Assembly (NCBI RefSeq): GCF_000014885.1
Contig: NC_011566.1
Location: forward strand, 2,127,001-2,191,000
Length of the DNA: 64,000 bases
DNA from: Shewanella piezotolerans WP3
GTDB lineage: Bacteria > Pseudomonadota > Gammaproteobacteria > Enterobacterales > Shewanellaceae
Reading direction: 5' to 3'
Shown: positions 37,401 through 45,041 of the stretch, piece after piece
Position numbering within the stretch: the first letter of the stretch is position 1
Layout: each line of letters opens with the position of its first letter
Made by a program: the position numbers and the translations under genes
The notes under the pieces: generated by a model
Told to the model about the DNA's origin: nothing
What the model saw: only the letters and a program-made list of their open reading frames with translations
Database searches by the model: none

Positions 37401-39692
37401 GTGAGCAATTTCCCAATAAGAGTAACCGCTTTACTGGTCGCCGCGACTCTTGTAAGCCCTACAGTATCTGCCAATGACATTGAGCAAAGTATTAAGGTTG
37501 ATGATCTTGATCCAACAGCTAAACGAAGAAAAATTGGTTTGGCTCTCAGCGGTGGCGGTGCCAAAGGGGCTGCTCATGTTGGAGTTTTGCGCTATTTAGA
37601 AGCTAATAATATTGCCATTGATTACATTACAGGAACCAGTATTGGTGCCTATGTAGGTGGTTTGTATGCGCTCGGCTACAACGCCGATGAAATTGAAGCG
37701 ATTATGCTAGAGCTTGATTGGAGTAGTGGCTTTGATGACAGCGTTCCGAGAATGGCACTGGATTTTCATGACAAACAAGATTTCGACCGCTTTAATCTCC
37801 CCTTTGACTTTGGGTCACTCGATGGTGAATTGCTGATGCCTAAAGGTGTTTTGCGTGGCCAAACTATGGCTAACCTCTATATCCGTTCTGCAGGTATGGT
37901 GCCGCGAATCGCTTCATTTGACGATTTGGCGATTCCCTTTAAAGCAATTAGTACAGACATTGCCACCGGCCGAGCCGTTGTGCTCGAATCTGGTAATTTA
38001 TTGGCGGCAATGCAAGCTTCAGCATCTGTGCCTGGTATTTTACAGCCGCTTGATATCAATGGTCGGTATCTTGTTGATGGTGGAATGGTGAGTAATATGC
38101 CCGTCGATACAGTGCGAGCTATGGGGGCTGATATTGTCATTGCTGTCGATATTGGCGCTGAGCTGGCGCCTAAAGAAGACCTACAAGATAGCTTCGCTAT
38201 TTTATCGCAACTTTCAACGATGATGACTCGGGCTAATGCCGTTGAACAGATTGAAAATCTACAGCCGCAAGATATTCTTATACGTCCGGATATTAGTCAA
38301 CTAGACACTACCGACTTTGCGAGTATGCCGTTAGGGTTCGAAAAAGGAGAATTGGCAGCGTCTGTGCAAGTAGAGCAACTGACAGCGCTTGCGGCTTCAA
38401 CTGATGATTTTGCTCACTACCAAGCGCGGCGACAGCAATACAAGCAATCGCTGCAGGCTTTCCAGCAGCGTCCTGTCGATAAGGTTGTGGTGGTTAGTAA
38501 TAGCTATGAACCAATTGAGAAGATTTCAGCAGCTCTGGGTATCAGTAAAGGTGACACCGTTGACCGCGAAGAGATAGTCGTTGCGATTGACCGTGTGTAT
38601 GCTCTGAATAGTTTTGAGCGGGTAGAAGCTGAAGTTACTGAAGATGAAGCACAACAAAAAATACTAACAGTTAACGCCAAAGAAAAGAGTTGGGGGCCGA
38701 ACTTCTTTGATATTGGCTTTTCGTTAGAAGAAGACTTCAGTGAGATCTCTGATATTAAGCTGGATCTTGCCTATACCCTCAATAATGTAGCCGATACTCA
38801 GGGGCGACTTAGGTTTGAGCTATCTTCAGGTCTTGAGAAGGTACTCGGTGCAGAGTTTCTGTTGCCGTTGGACTCGTTAGATAAATATTACTGGAAGAGT
38901 CGCTATCGTTTTAAGCAAGAGCAACAGCTTTACTTTTGGGATAATGAACGCAGTTTAAAGACTCTGACTAAGTCTCATAAGATCAGTTCATCTATCGGGA
39001 TAAATCTCAGTAATGACATGATTGTAGAGCTAGGGTTTGCTGCTGAGACCGGCAATATCGAAGGGCCAACCATCATAAGTCTAGATATCGATTATCAGAG
39101 TTATTCGAGCTTCATTATTGCCAGCTACGACAGTTTAGATAGCTATAGCTTCCCAAGTAAAGGCACTCAAATCTATTTCAAAGGGGCCTATAACGACGAT
39201 AATCTCGACCAACTGACTTTGCCGATAGTGGGTGATGTCTTTGGTGACACTAAACAATTTAACTATGAGTTTTCCTTTAAGCATGCTCGCAGTATTGCAC
39301 GCCATACATTGATCAATAAAGTTAAGGTAAGTGGCACTAACAGTGATGAAGTGAGCTTAATCCATATTCATAAATTGGGTGGTTTTTTAAATTTGTCGGG
39401 GTTACATAAAGATGCGCTTGTGGGATCTCAGCTGAGTTATGCTTCTTTGGTTTATCAATATCGCGTTAACTGGCAGGGTTTTGGTGGAATAAGCATACCG
39501 CTTTACATTGGTGCTTCTGCTGAGGCTGGCAATGTGTGGCAATACAAAGATCAGCGCGGGCTTGATGATTTGATCTATGCTGCTAGCATTTTTGTGGGTA
39601 CCGAGACTGATTTTGGACCCGCTGTACTCGGTTTTGGTGTAAATGATCAGCAACATAAAACTGTGTACCTGACACTAGGTAAAACCTTTTAA
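37401..39692 (+). CDS. Patatin-like phospholipase autotransporter (type Vd, PlpD-like)
   Basis: About 763 residues. After a signal peptide ending TVSA comes a patatin domain with the oxyanion loop SGGGAKG, the nucleophile elbow GTSIG and the catalytic DGGM, forming the Ser-Asp dyad. A POTRA domain (about residues 350-430) and a C-terminal Omp85/BamA-like 16-strand barrel ending in a terminal Phe follow. This is the layout of type Vd secreted phospholipases. The reading frame opens at TTG 37389; GTG 37401 (MSNFPIRVTALL) is preferred because TGAG lies about seven bases upstream. In vivo it probably acts on phospholipids at the cell surface. Confidence 0.85.
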   Translation: MSNFPIRVTALLVAATLVSPTVSANDIEQSIKVDDLDPTAKRRKIGLALSGGGAKGAAHVGVLRYLEANNIAIDYITGTSIGAYVGGLYALGYNADEIEAIMLELDWSSGFDDSVPRMALDFHDKQDFDRFNLPFDFGSLDGELLMPKGVLRGQTMANLYIRSAGMVPRIASFDDLAIPFKAISTDIATGRAVVLESGNLLAAMQASASVPGILQPLDINGRYLVDGGMVSNMPVDTVRAMGADIVIAVDIGAELAPKEDLQDSFAILSQLSTMMTRANAVEQIENLQPQDILIRPDISQLDTTDFASMPLGFEKGELAASVQVEQLTALAASTDDFAHYQARRQQYKQSLQAFQQRPVDKVVVVSNSYEPIEKISAALGISKGDTVDREEIVVAIDRVYALNSFERVEAEVTEDEAQQKILTVNAKEKSWGPNFFDIGFSLEEDFSEISDIKLDLAYTLNNVADTQGRLRFELSSGLEKVLGAEFLLPLDSLDKYYWKSRYRFKQEQQLYFWDNERSLKTLTKSHKISSSIGINLSNDMIVELGFAAETGNIEGPTIISLDIDYQSYSSFIIASYDSLDSYSFPSKGTQIYFKGAYNDDNLDQLTLPIVGDVFGDTKQFNYEFSFKHARSIARHTLINKVKVSGTNSDEVSLIHIHKLGGFLNLSGLHKDALVGSQLSYASLVYQYRVNWQGFGGISIPLYIGASAEAGNVWQYKDQRGLDDLIYAASIFVGTETDFGPAVLGFGVNDQQHKTVYLTLGKTF

Positions 39693-39807
39693 CGGTGGCT
39701 AAATCCGTTTATCCCCAAGAAACCAAAACAGCATGTATGATAACTCTCCACAATGAAAAGTGAGGGAGAGCGAGCGTATTCTTTGCGGTATCATACAGTC
39801 GGTGAAA

Positions 39808-40677
39808 TTAAGCTAATTTCTCACCGAGGAAGTCGAGTAACATGCGTACTTTGGGTGATAGGTGACGATTATGAGGGTAGAGTGCCCAAATGCCTTCATC
39901 AGCCTGGCGGTTGTTTTCCAGTAGTGACATTAGCTCACCAGATTCAATAAACGAGTTAACGTAATAGTCTGGTAATTGGATAATGCCTAAGCCTTTTATT
40001 GCCGCATCCACTAATGCATGGCCACTATTACAACTTAAATTGCCTTTTACCCGTACATTTCTGGCTTTACCTTTCTCTTGAAAGCGCCAATAGTCCAAGG
40101 TGCCAATTAAGCAGTTGTGCTGCTCAAGTTCAGATAGTGTGTGTGGTAAACCATAGGTAGAAACATAGCTGGGGGAGGCACAAACATGTTGTGTACGAGA
40201 ACCCAAGCGTTTCGCCATCATGCTTGAATCTTCTAACTGGCCTAAACGAATGGCCAGATCGTATCCTTCGTCAATGAGATCGACTTTAAGGTTGCTCAAG
40301 TTTATCTGTACTTCAAGCTCAGGATATTGAGTTATAAAATCATTAATGAGCGGCGCAATCATGCTCTCGCCGTAGGTGACGGGTGCGGTGATCTTTAGTA
40401 AGCCTCTCGGGGTGGTCTGTAAATTAGTAATCGCCCTCTCTGCTTCATCTAAGCCATCTAAGACTTGGCGGCAGTGCTGGTAATAAATTCGGCCAACTTC
40501 AGTGACTGACACTTTGCGCGTAGTACGATGAAATAACTTGGCTGCGAGACGAGTCTCGAGTGTACTTACTTGGCGACTGACCTGCGCTGTAGAGATACCT
40601 AAGCGCCCAGCGGCCTTAGTGAAGCTTTCGGTTTCTGCCACCGCAACAAACTCACTCACGCCTTCCCAGTTAAACAT
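39808..40677 (-). CDS. LysR-family regulator of the formaldehyde genes
   Basis: A 289-residue LysR regulator of the CrgA/DmlR subgroup. The N-terminal helix-turn-helix is ESFTKAAGRLGISTAQVSRQVSTLE, and the conserved RLAAKLFHRTTRKVSVTEVG follows. It is divergent from the zinc-finger gene and frmA-fghA. The two promoters downstream of it share the palindrome TTAC-N6-GTAA at identical spacing, so it is the obvious candidate to bind there and respond to formaldehyde or its glutathione adduct. That link is inferred. Confidence 0.85.
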   Translation of the reverse strand: MFNWEGVSEFVAVAETESFTKAAGRLGISTAQVSRQVSTLETRLAAKLFHRTTRKVSVTEVGRIYYQHCRQVLDGLDEAERAITNLQTTPRGLLKITAPVTYGESMIAPLINDFITQYPELEVQINLSNLKVDLIDEGYDLAIRLGQLEDSSMMAKRLGSRTQHVCASPSYVSTYGLPHTLSELEQHNCLIGTLDYWRFQEKGKARNVRVKGNLSCNSGHALVDAAIKGLGIIQLPDYYVNSFIESGELMSLLENNRQADEGIWALYPHNRHLSPKVRMLLDFLGEKLA

Positions 40678-40770
40678 ATACGCTCTCTACTATTGTCACT
40701 CTCTAATGACGTCAATTATTACCAACTCTGGCTGAAATGCAAAGTGATCTAGCCTATCCATGGCAAATTA

Positions 40771-40835
40771 TTACTGTGTGGTAAAAGAAACTTTCACGTT
40801 AACTGGATTATCATTATCGATGGCCTGGGTATAAT
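40771..40835 (+). promoter_or_regulatory. Shared operator-promoter unit, copy 1 (zinc-finger gene)
   Basis: Operator TTACTGTGTGGTAA (40771-40784), then GGATTATCATT with -35 TTATCA, a 16-base spacer and -10 TATAAT (40830-40835). It is followed by the zinc-finger gene start at 40952. Spacing from operator to -10 is identical to copy 2. Confidence 0.7.
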
Positions 40836-40951
40836 TCAATCAATCTAAGCAGCATGGCAATTCGGTCATGTTCTTCTAAACTTTAACTCTGCCGCGTTTG
40901 CCATGTTAAGTCTTAAGGGCCATGCATTACGTGCTGGATTGAGGAGTCGAT

Positions 40952-41218
40952 ATGGCTGGTGGTTGGGCACGCGATGGTGCGGTGCAAGATCAGATTGATA
41001 ATAGCGTCGCCGATGGCGTTGCGCATATTCGAAGTGAATTATCCTTGGCTGCGAGCCTGTTTTTTTGCGAAGAGTGCGAAGCTCCGATCCCTGAAGCGCG
41101 TCGACAGGCAATCCAAGGTGTACGCTTTTGTGTGACTTGTCAAAGCGAGTTGGATGAGCAGCAAAAAAAAGTGAGTTTATTTAATCGAAGAGGCAGCAAA
41201 GATAGTCAGTTGCGCTAA
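40952..41218 (+). CDS. DksA/TraR-type C4 zinc-finger protein
   Basis: An 88-residue protein with a C4 zinc finger CEECEAPIP...CVTCQ, the DksA/TraR signature, and a preceding helical part; the long coiled-coil tip of true DksA is missing. It is the size of YbiI-type family members. GAGGAG lies at good spacing before the ATG. Its promoter duplicates that of frmA, so it is probably co-induced with formaldehyde detoxification; its target (RNA polymerase secondary channel or otherwise) is unknown. Confidence 0.82.
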   Translation: MAGGWARDGAVQDQIDNSVADGVAHIRSELSLAASLFFCEECEAPIPEARRQAIQGVRFCVTCQSELDEQQKKVSLFNRRGSKDSQLR

Positions 41219-41292
41219 AGCGGGCGCTTGGAGTGACATATCACGGCCCTAGCAAGGTTGTAGTAACAGTAGTGTAAGTATTAGCTCTATTA

Positions 41293-41357
41293 TTACCAGA
41301 CGGTAAAAGTTAATTGCATATTAGAGGGATTATCATTTTTGGGTGTCTCGCTATAAT
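41293..41357 (+). promoter_or_regulatory. Shared operator-promoter unit, copy 2 (frmA)
   Basis: Operator TTACCAGACGGTAA (41293-41306), GGATTATCATT with -35 TTATCA, 16-base spacer and -10 TATAAT (41352-41357). The start of frmA lies 72 bases downstream. The layout is the same as copy 1. Confidence 0.72.
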
Positions 41358-41428
41358 GCTCGCATATTCATGACGGCATTGAACTGAATAAGACCGTTTT
41401 CAACTCTATATTAAAGTAGGTATTACAG

Positions 41429-42559
41429 ATGACAGCACAGACTATTAAATCTAAAGCAGCAGTGGCTTGGGCCGTAGGTGAACCACTGACGATGGAAGTG
41501 GTAGATGTTATGCCACCGCAAAAAGGTGAAGTTCGCGTCAAGATGATTGCGACAGGTGTTTGCCACACCGATGCGTTCACATTGTCTGGCGATGATCCAG
41601 AAGGGATCTTTCCATGTATCTTAGGTCACGAAGGTGGCGGTATTGTTGAGTCTATCGGTGAAGGTGTCACTAGCGTTCAAGTCGGTGACCATGTCATCCC
41701 GCTTTACACTCCAGAGTGTGGCGAATGTAAATTCTGTAAGTCTGGCAAAACTAACCTTTGCCAGAAGATCCGTGAAACTCAAGGTAAAGGCTTAATGCCG
41801 GATGGTACGACGCGATTCTCTAAAGATGGGGTTGATATCTTCCATTACATGGGGACTTCAACATTCTCTGAATACACGGTATTACCTGAGATTTCGCTCG
41901 CTAAAGTTAATCCAGAAGCACCGCTAGAAGAGGTTTGCTTATTAGGTTGTGGTGTCACAACTGGTATGGGCGCAGTAATGAACACCGCCAAGGTTGAAGA
42001 GGGCGCGACAGTTGCTGTATTCGGTATGGGCGGTATTGGTCTGTCGGCAGTTATTGGCGCACAGATGGCTAAAGCATCACGCATTATTGCTATCGATATT
42101 AATGAAAGTAAGTTTGAGCTTGCACGTCAGTTAGGTGCGACAGATTGCATCAATCCAAAAGACTACGACAAGCCAATTCAAGACGTGATTGTTGAGCTTA
42201 CTGACGGCGGCGTAGATTACTCATTCGAATGTATCGGCAACGTGCATGTTATGCGTAGTGCACTTGAATGCTGTCACAAAGGTTGGGGCGAGTCAGTGGT
42301 AATCGGTGTTGCCGGTGCAGGTCAAGAGATCTCAACCCGACCATTCCAGTTAGTGACTGGTCGTGTATGGAAAGGCAGTGCATTTGGTGGTGTTAAGGGA
42401 CGTTCTGAGCTACCTGAATATGTAGAGCGTTACATGGCGGGTGAGTTTAAGCTAAACGACTTTATTACTCACACCATGGGTCTTGATCAAGTCAATGAAG
42501 CCTTTGACTTGATGCATGAAGGTAAGAGTATTCGTACTGTTATCCATTTCGATAAGTAA
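41429..42559 (+). CDS. frmA: S-(hydroxymethyl)glutathione dehydrogenase (class III alcohol dehydrogenase)
   Basis: Oxidises the spontaneous formaldehyde-glutathione adduct to S-formylglutathione with NAD+. It is a zinc-dependent medium-chain dehydrogenase: catalytic zinc ligand in GVCHTDAFT and GHEGGG, structural zinc cysteines CGECKFCKSGKTNLC, and nucleotide-binding GMGGIGLSAV. At 376 residues it is typical. It is followed by fghA, which hydrolyses the product, completing glutathione-dependent formaldehyde detoxification. Confidence 0.95.
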   Translation: MTAQTIKSKAAVAWAVGEPLTMEVVDVMPPQKGEVRVKMIATGVCHTDAFTLSGDDPEGIFPCILGHEGGGIVESIGEGVTSVQVGDHVIPLYTPECGECKFCKSGKTNLCQKIRETQGKGLMPDGTTRFSKDGVDIFHYMGTSTFSEYTVLPEISLAKVNPEAPLEEVCLLGCGVTTGMGAVMNTAKVEEGATVAVFGMGGIGLSAVIGAQMAKASRIIAIDINESKFELARQLGATDCINPKDYDKPIQDVIVELTDGGVDYSFECIGNVHVMRSALECCHKGWGESVVIGVAGAGQEISTRPFQLVTGRVWKGSAFGGVKGRSELPEYVERYMAGEFKLNDFITHTMGLDQVNEAFDLMHEGKSIRTVIHFDK

Positions 42560-42574
42560 CTATTTGCACTCGCT

Positions 42575-42601
42575 AACAAGCGCCTGCGGGCGCCTGTTTT
42601 T
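42575..42601 (+). terminator. Terminator-like hairpin between frmA and fghA
   Basis: AACAAGCGCC, loop TGCG, GGCGCCTGTT then TTT; one mismatch in the stem. It may reduce rather than abolish readthrough into fghA. Confidence 0.65.
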
Positions 42602-42651
42602 GTGCACTAGTCGACAGGCTAATTTGTAACCCTTTAAGGAACCGGTAATTA

Positions 42652-43491
42652 ATGACAATTGAAAATATCAGTGTAAATAAGAGTTTTGGTGGCTGGCACA
42701 AGCAGTATACTCACCAATCAGAGTCGCTAAACTGTGCCATGCGATTCGCTATTTATTTACCGCCTCAGGCATCAAATGGTCAAAAAGTGCCGGTGCTTTA
42801 TTGGTTGTCAGGCCTAACCTGTACTGACGAGAACTTTATGCAAAAAGCTGGCGTGCAAGCCATTGCCGCTGAATTGGGCATAGCGATTGTTGCGCCTGAT
42901 ACCAGCCCTCGTGGCGAAGATGTGGCTGATGATGATGGTTACGATTTAGGTCAAGGTGCAGGTTTTTATGTGAATGCAACCCAAGCACCTTGGAGTCGCC
43001 ATTATCAAATGTATGACTACGTGGTTAATGAGCTGCCTAGACTGATTGAATCTATGTTCCCTGTGAGTGACAAGCGCTCTATTGCTGGTCATTCCATGGG
43101 CGGGCATGGAGCGTTGGTTATCGCTATGCGTAATGCCGCTTCTTACCAGTCGGTATCAGCTTTTAGTCCAATCAGTAATCCGGTTAATTGCCCTTGGGGT
43201 AAGAAAGCACTGACGGCGTATCTTGGCCGCGATACCAATAATTGGGCTGAATACGATGCTAGTTTATTAATGCGTAAAGCAACAGAATTTGTGCCTGCAT
43301 TGGTTGATCAAGGCGAAGGCGATAACTTTTTAGTTGAGCAACTAAAGCCTGAGATGCTACAAGCTGCGGCTAAAGCGAGTGGTTATCCATTAACGCTAAA
43401 TATGCATGATGGATATGATCATAGTTACTACTTCATCGCCAGTTTTATTGAGCAGCATATGCGTTTTCACGCATCGCATTTACGCGACTAG
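42652..43491 (+). CDS. fghA: S-formylglutathione hydrolase
   Basis: Hydrolyses S-formylglutathione to formate and glutathione. It is an alpha/beta-hydrolase (esterase D family) with the nucleophile elbow GHSMGGHGA, the family motif PVLYWLSGLTCTDENFMQKAG and the catalytic His in DGYDHSYYFIASF. Length 279 residues is typical. It lies downstream of frmA, the usual pairing; a terminator-like hairpin separates them. Confidence 0.95.
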   Translation: MTIENISVNKSFGGWHKQYTHQSESLNCAMRFAIYLPPQASNGQKVPVLYWLSGLTCTDENFMQKAGVQAIAAELGIAIVAPDTSPRGEDVADDDGYDLGQGAGFYVNATQAPWSRHYQMYDYVVNELPRLIESMFPVSDKRSIAGHSMGGHGALVIAMRNAASYQSVSAFSPISNPVNCPWGKKALTAYLGRDTNNWAEYDASLLMRKATEFVPALVDQGEGDNFLVEQLKPEMLQAAAKASGYPLTLNMHDGYDHSYYFIASFIEQHMRFHASHLRD

Positions 43492-43513
43492 TTCTACCTT
43501 GTTATATTATAAG

Positions 43514-43540
43514 AATGCCGCTTTATCGCGGCATTTTTTA
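43514..43540 (+). terminator. Terminator after fghA
   Basis: AATGCCGC, loop TTTATC, GCGGCATT then TTTT. Confidence 0.88.
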
Positions 43541-43693
43541 TGGGCAACAATTGAAAGTGATGAGCGCTAGGCTCAGAGGCCTTAGAAATGCAATTGGTAC
43601 TAGTACTAGAGATGAAAAGAATGCATCTTAGCCTGCGAAATATACGCTGTGGCAGGTTTAGCTATTGTGGTTGTGACATGAGTGCCTGTACTG

Positions 43694-43709
43694 ATTTACC
43701 TAGGTAAAT
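43694..43709. promoter_or_regulatory. 16-bp perfect palindrome upstream of the AraC regulator
   Basis: ATTTACCTAGGTAAAT is fully self-complementary and lies in the probable promoter region of the AraC-family gene at 43805. It could be an operator for autoregulation or for another dimeric factor. No consensus is recognised. Confidence 0.45.
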
Positions 43710-43804
43710 GTTCACGCTAAGATTTATATCAGTGCTAAGACTATGTTAAGTTGTAACTGAGCTTACTTCATTGATATCTAAATAACTCGCTTGGGGGCTG
43801 AATT

Positions 43805-44716
43805 ATGGCAATACGTTCATCTTTCTCTCGCATTGAGCGGGTATTGAACTTTATCCACACACATTTAGATCAACCTCTTTCGCTGGAAGATATAGCGGAA
43901 CATAGTCAATGTTCACGGTGGCAACTACAGCGGATATTTCAGCAACAAACCGGCTTAAATGTGGCGCAATATGTGCGGGAGCTTAAGCTTAGTATTGCGG
44001 CTGACAAAGTACTCTCTGGTCAATCACGCATGCTAGATATCGCTTATGAACTGGGGTTTAACTCAGAAGTTAGCTTTAGTCGTTCTTTTAAGCAGCTATT
44101 TGGTGTGAGTCCGAGAGAGTATCAGCGCAGAGGCATACGTGTCGGCCTTAGAAACCCCATAGCGATACGGCCAGAGTTTACCGCCAACAAAAAAATAGAT
44201 ACTACCTTCTTACAGACTCATATTGAACATCGTCAGGCGTTTACTGTGTATGGTCTATCCTCTCCGATAAAGGGTGTGTTATCTGACGCCCCAGATTTCT
44301 CCTCAATAGTGCCAGATACTTGGTTGCGTTTATTCGACATTATTGATGGGGTGTTGCCATTGGCCGGCAATATGCTGGGAGTGGTTGATACACTCTCACT
44401 CAAAACTGAACAACAGAGTATTCGCTATTGGGCTGGATTAGAGCTTGACGCTGAGCAGCGACAATCTTTGCAAACGTTATTGACGGAAGAGAAGCTTTGC
44501 TCACTGACGATACCTTCACAAGAGTATGCAGTTGTTGCATACAGCGGCACAGTCAACGAATTTTCTCAGTTAGTGGAATGGCTTATTTGTGATTGGCTGC
44601 CGGAATCAGGCTTTGTGAGCCTCGATGGTTACGAACTCGAAAGCTACGGTAAGATCACCTCAACCATTACCGACCTTAAACATATGGAGTACTGGTTACC
44701 GATAAAAGCTAAGTGA
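43805..44716 (+). CDS. AraC-family regulator with GyrI-like effector domain
   Basis: A 303-residue protein of the Rob type. The N-terminal AraC DNA-binding domain has two helix-turn-helices: LSLEDIAEHSQCSRWQLQRIFQ and MLDIAYELGFNSEVSFSRSFKQ, with the SPREYQRRG signature, ending near residue 115. The C-terminal half is a GyrI-like small-molecule-binding domain (about residues 140-300). It stands immediately upstream of the siderophore receptor operon and probably activates it in response to the siderophore; this is inferred from position. Confidence 0.85.
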   Translation: MAIRSSFSRIERVLNFIHTHLDQPLSLEDIAEHSQCSRWQLQRIFQQQTGLNVAQYVRELKLSIAADKVLSGQSRMLDIAYELGFNSEVSFSRSFKQLFGVSPREYQRRGIRVGLRNPIAIRPEFTANKKIDTTFLQTHIEHRQAFTVYGLSSPIKGVLSDAPDFSSIVPDTWLRLFDIIDGVLPLAGNMLGVVDTLSLKTEQQSIRYWAGLELDAEQRQSLQTLLTEEKLCSLTIPSQEYAVVAYSGTVNEFSQLVEWLICDWLPESGFVSLDGYELESYGKITSTITDLKHMEYWLPIKAK

Positions 44717-44835
44717 CAGAGTTCGTAAAATCTAAATAGTGACAGCTTTCGCATAAACTAAATTTCCTGTTTATTTCTTCCTCTTTTGCACCAAATTGTT
44801 AAATATCGCGCCAAAAAAGACTATACCATCGCGTT

Positions 44836-44853
44836 TGATAATCATTCTCATTA
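44836..44853. promoter_or_regulatory. Fur box upstream of the siderophore receptor
   Basis: TGATAATCATTCTCATTA resembles the Fur consensus (GATAAT.ATT.TCATT). It lies about 61 bases before the receptor's original ATG at 44914 and predicts iron repression of receptor, reductase and transporter. Confidence 0.75.
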
Positions 44854-44913
44854 GTATTCCATAGTTCAAAGTCGAACATGTTTGGGATCACATTAGGGTA
44901 TATAGAGGACAGT

Positions 44914-45041
44914 ATGGTCTCAGTTCAGGGTAATAAGGCTTTTCACTTAACAGTAGTTGCTACCGCTATAGCGCATCGTTATTTTGTTCATCGCAAGTTC
45001 TTGCCGCGGATGCAGAGGAGTTAACGGTTGAAATTCCGCCG
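44914..45041 (+). pseudogene. Detached signal-peptide segment of the siderophore receptor (frameshift)
   Basis: An ATG at 44914 with AGAGGA upstream starts MVSVQGNKAFHLTVVATAIA, a good signal-peptide start, but then runs out of frame and stops after 36 codons. In the receptor's frame the same bases read SASLFCSSQVLAADAEELTVE, the end of a signal peptide with an A-D-A cleavage site. The distance from 44914 to 45042 is 128, one short of a multiple of three, so one base is missing, most simply near 44968-44980. Either the gene is inactivated or the sequence contains an error. Confidence 0.75.

Larger units (their letters stand above)
43492..43804. other. Spacer between fghA and the AraC regulator
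   Basis: About 313 bases. It contains the fghA terminator (43514-43540), a lone AATGCAATTGGTA match to the end of the MITE-like repeat near 43587, and a perfect 16-base palindrome ATTTACCTAGGTAAAT at 43694-43709, about 95 bases before the AraC-family gene. No gene is seen. Confidence 0.55.

Noticed and set aside
40866..41111. 81-codon reverse-strand frame opposite the zinc-finger gene
   Set aside because: The forward frame has a C4 zinc finger, a good ribosome site and its own promoter.
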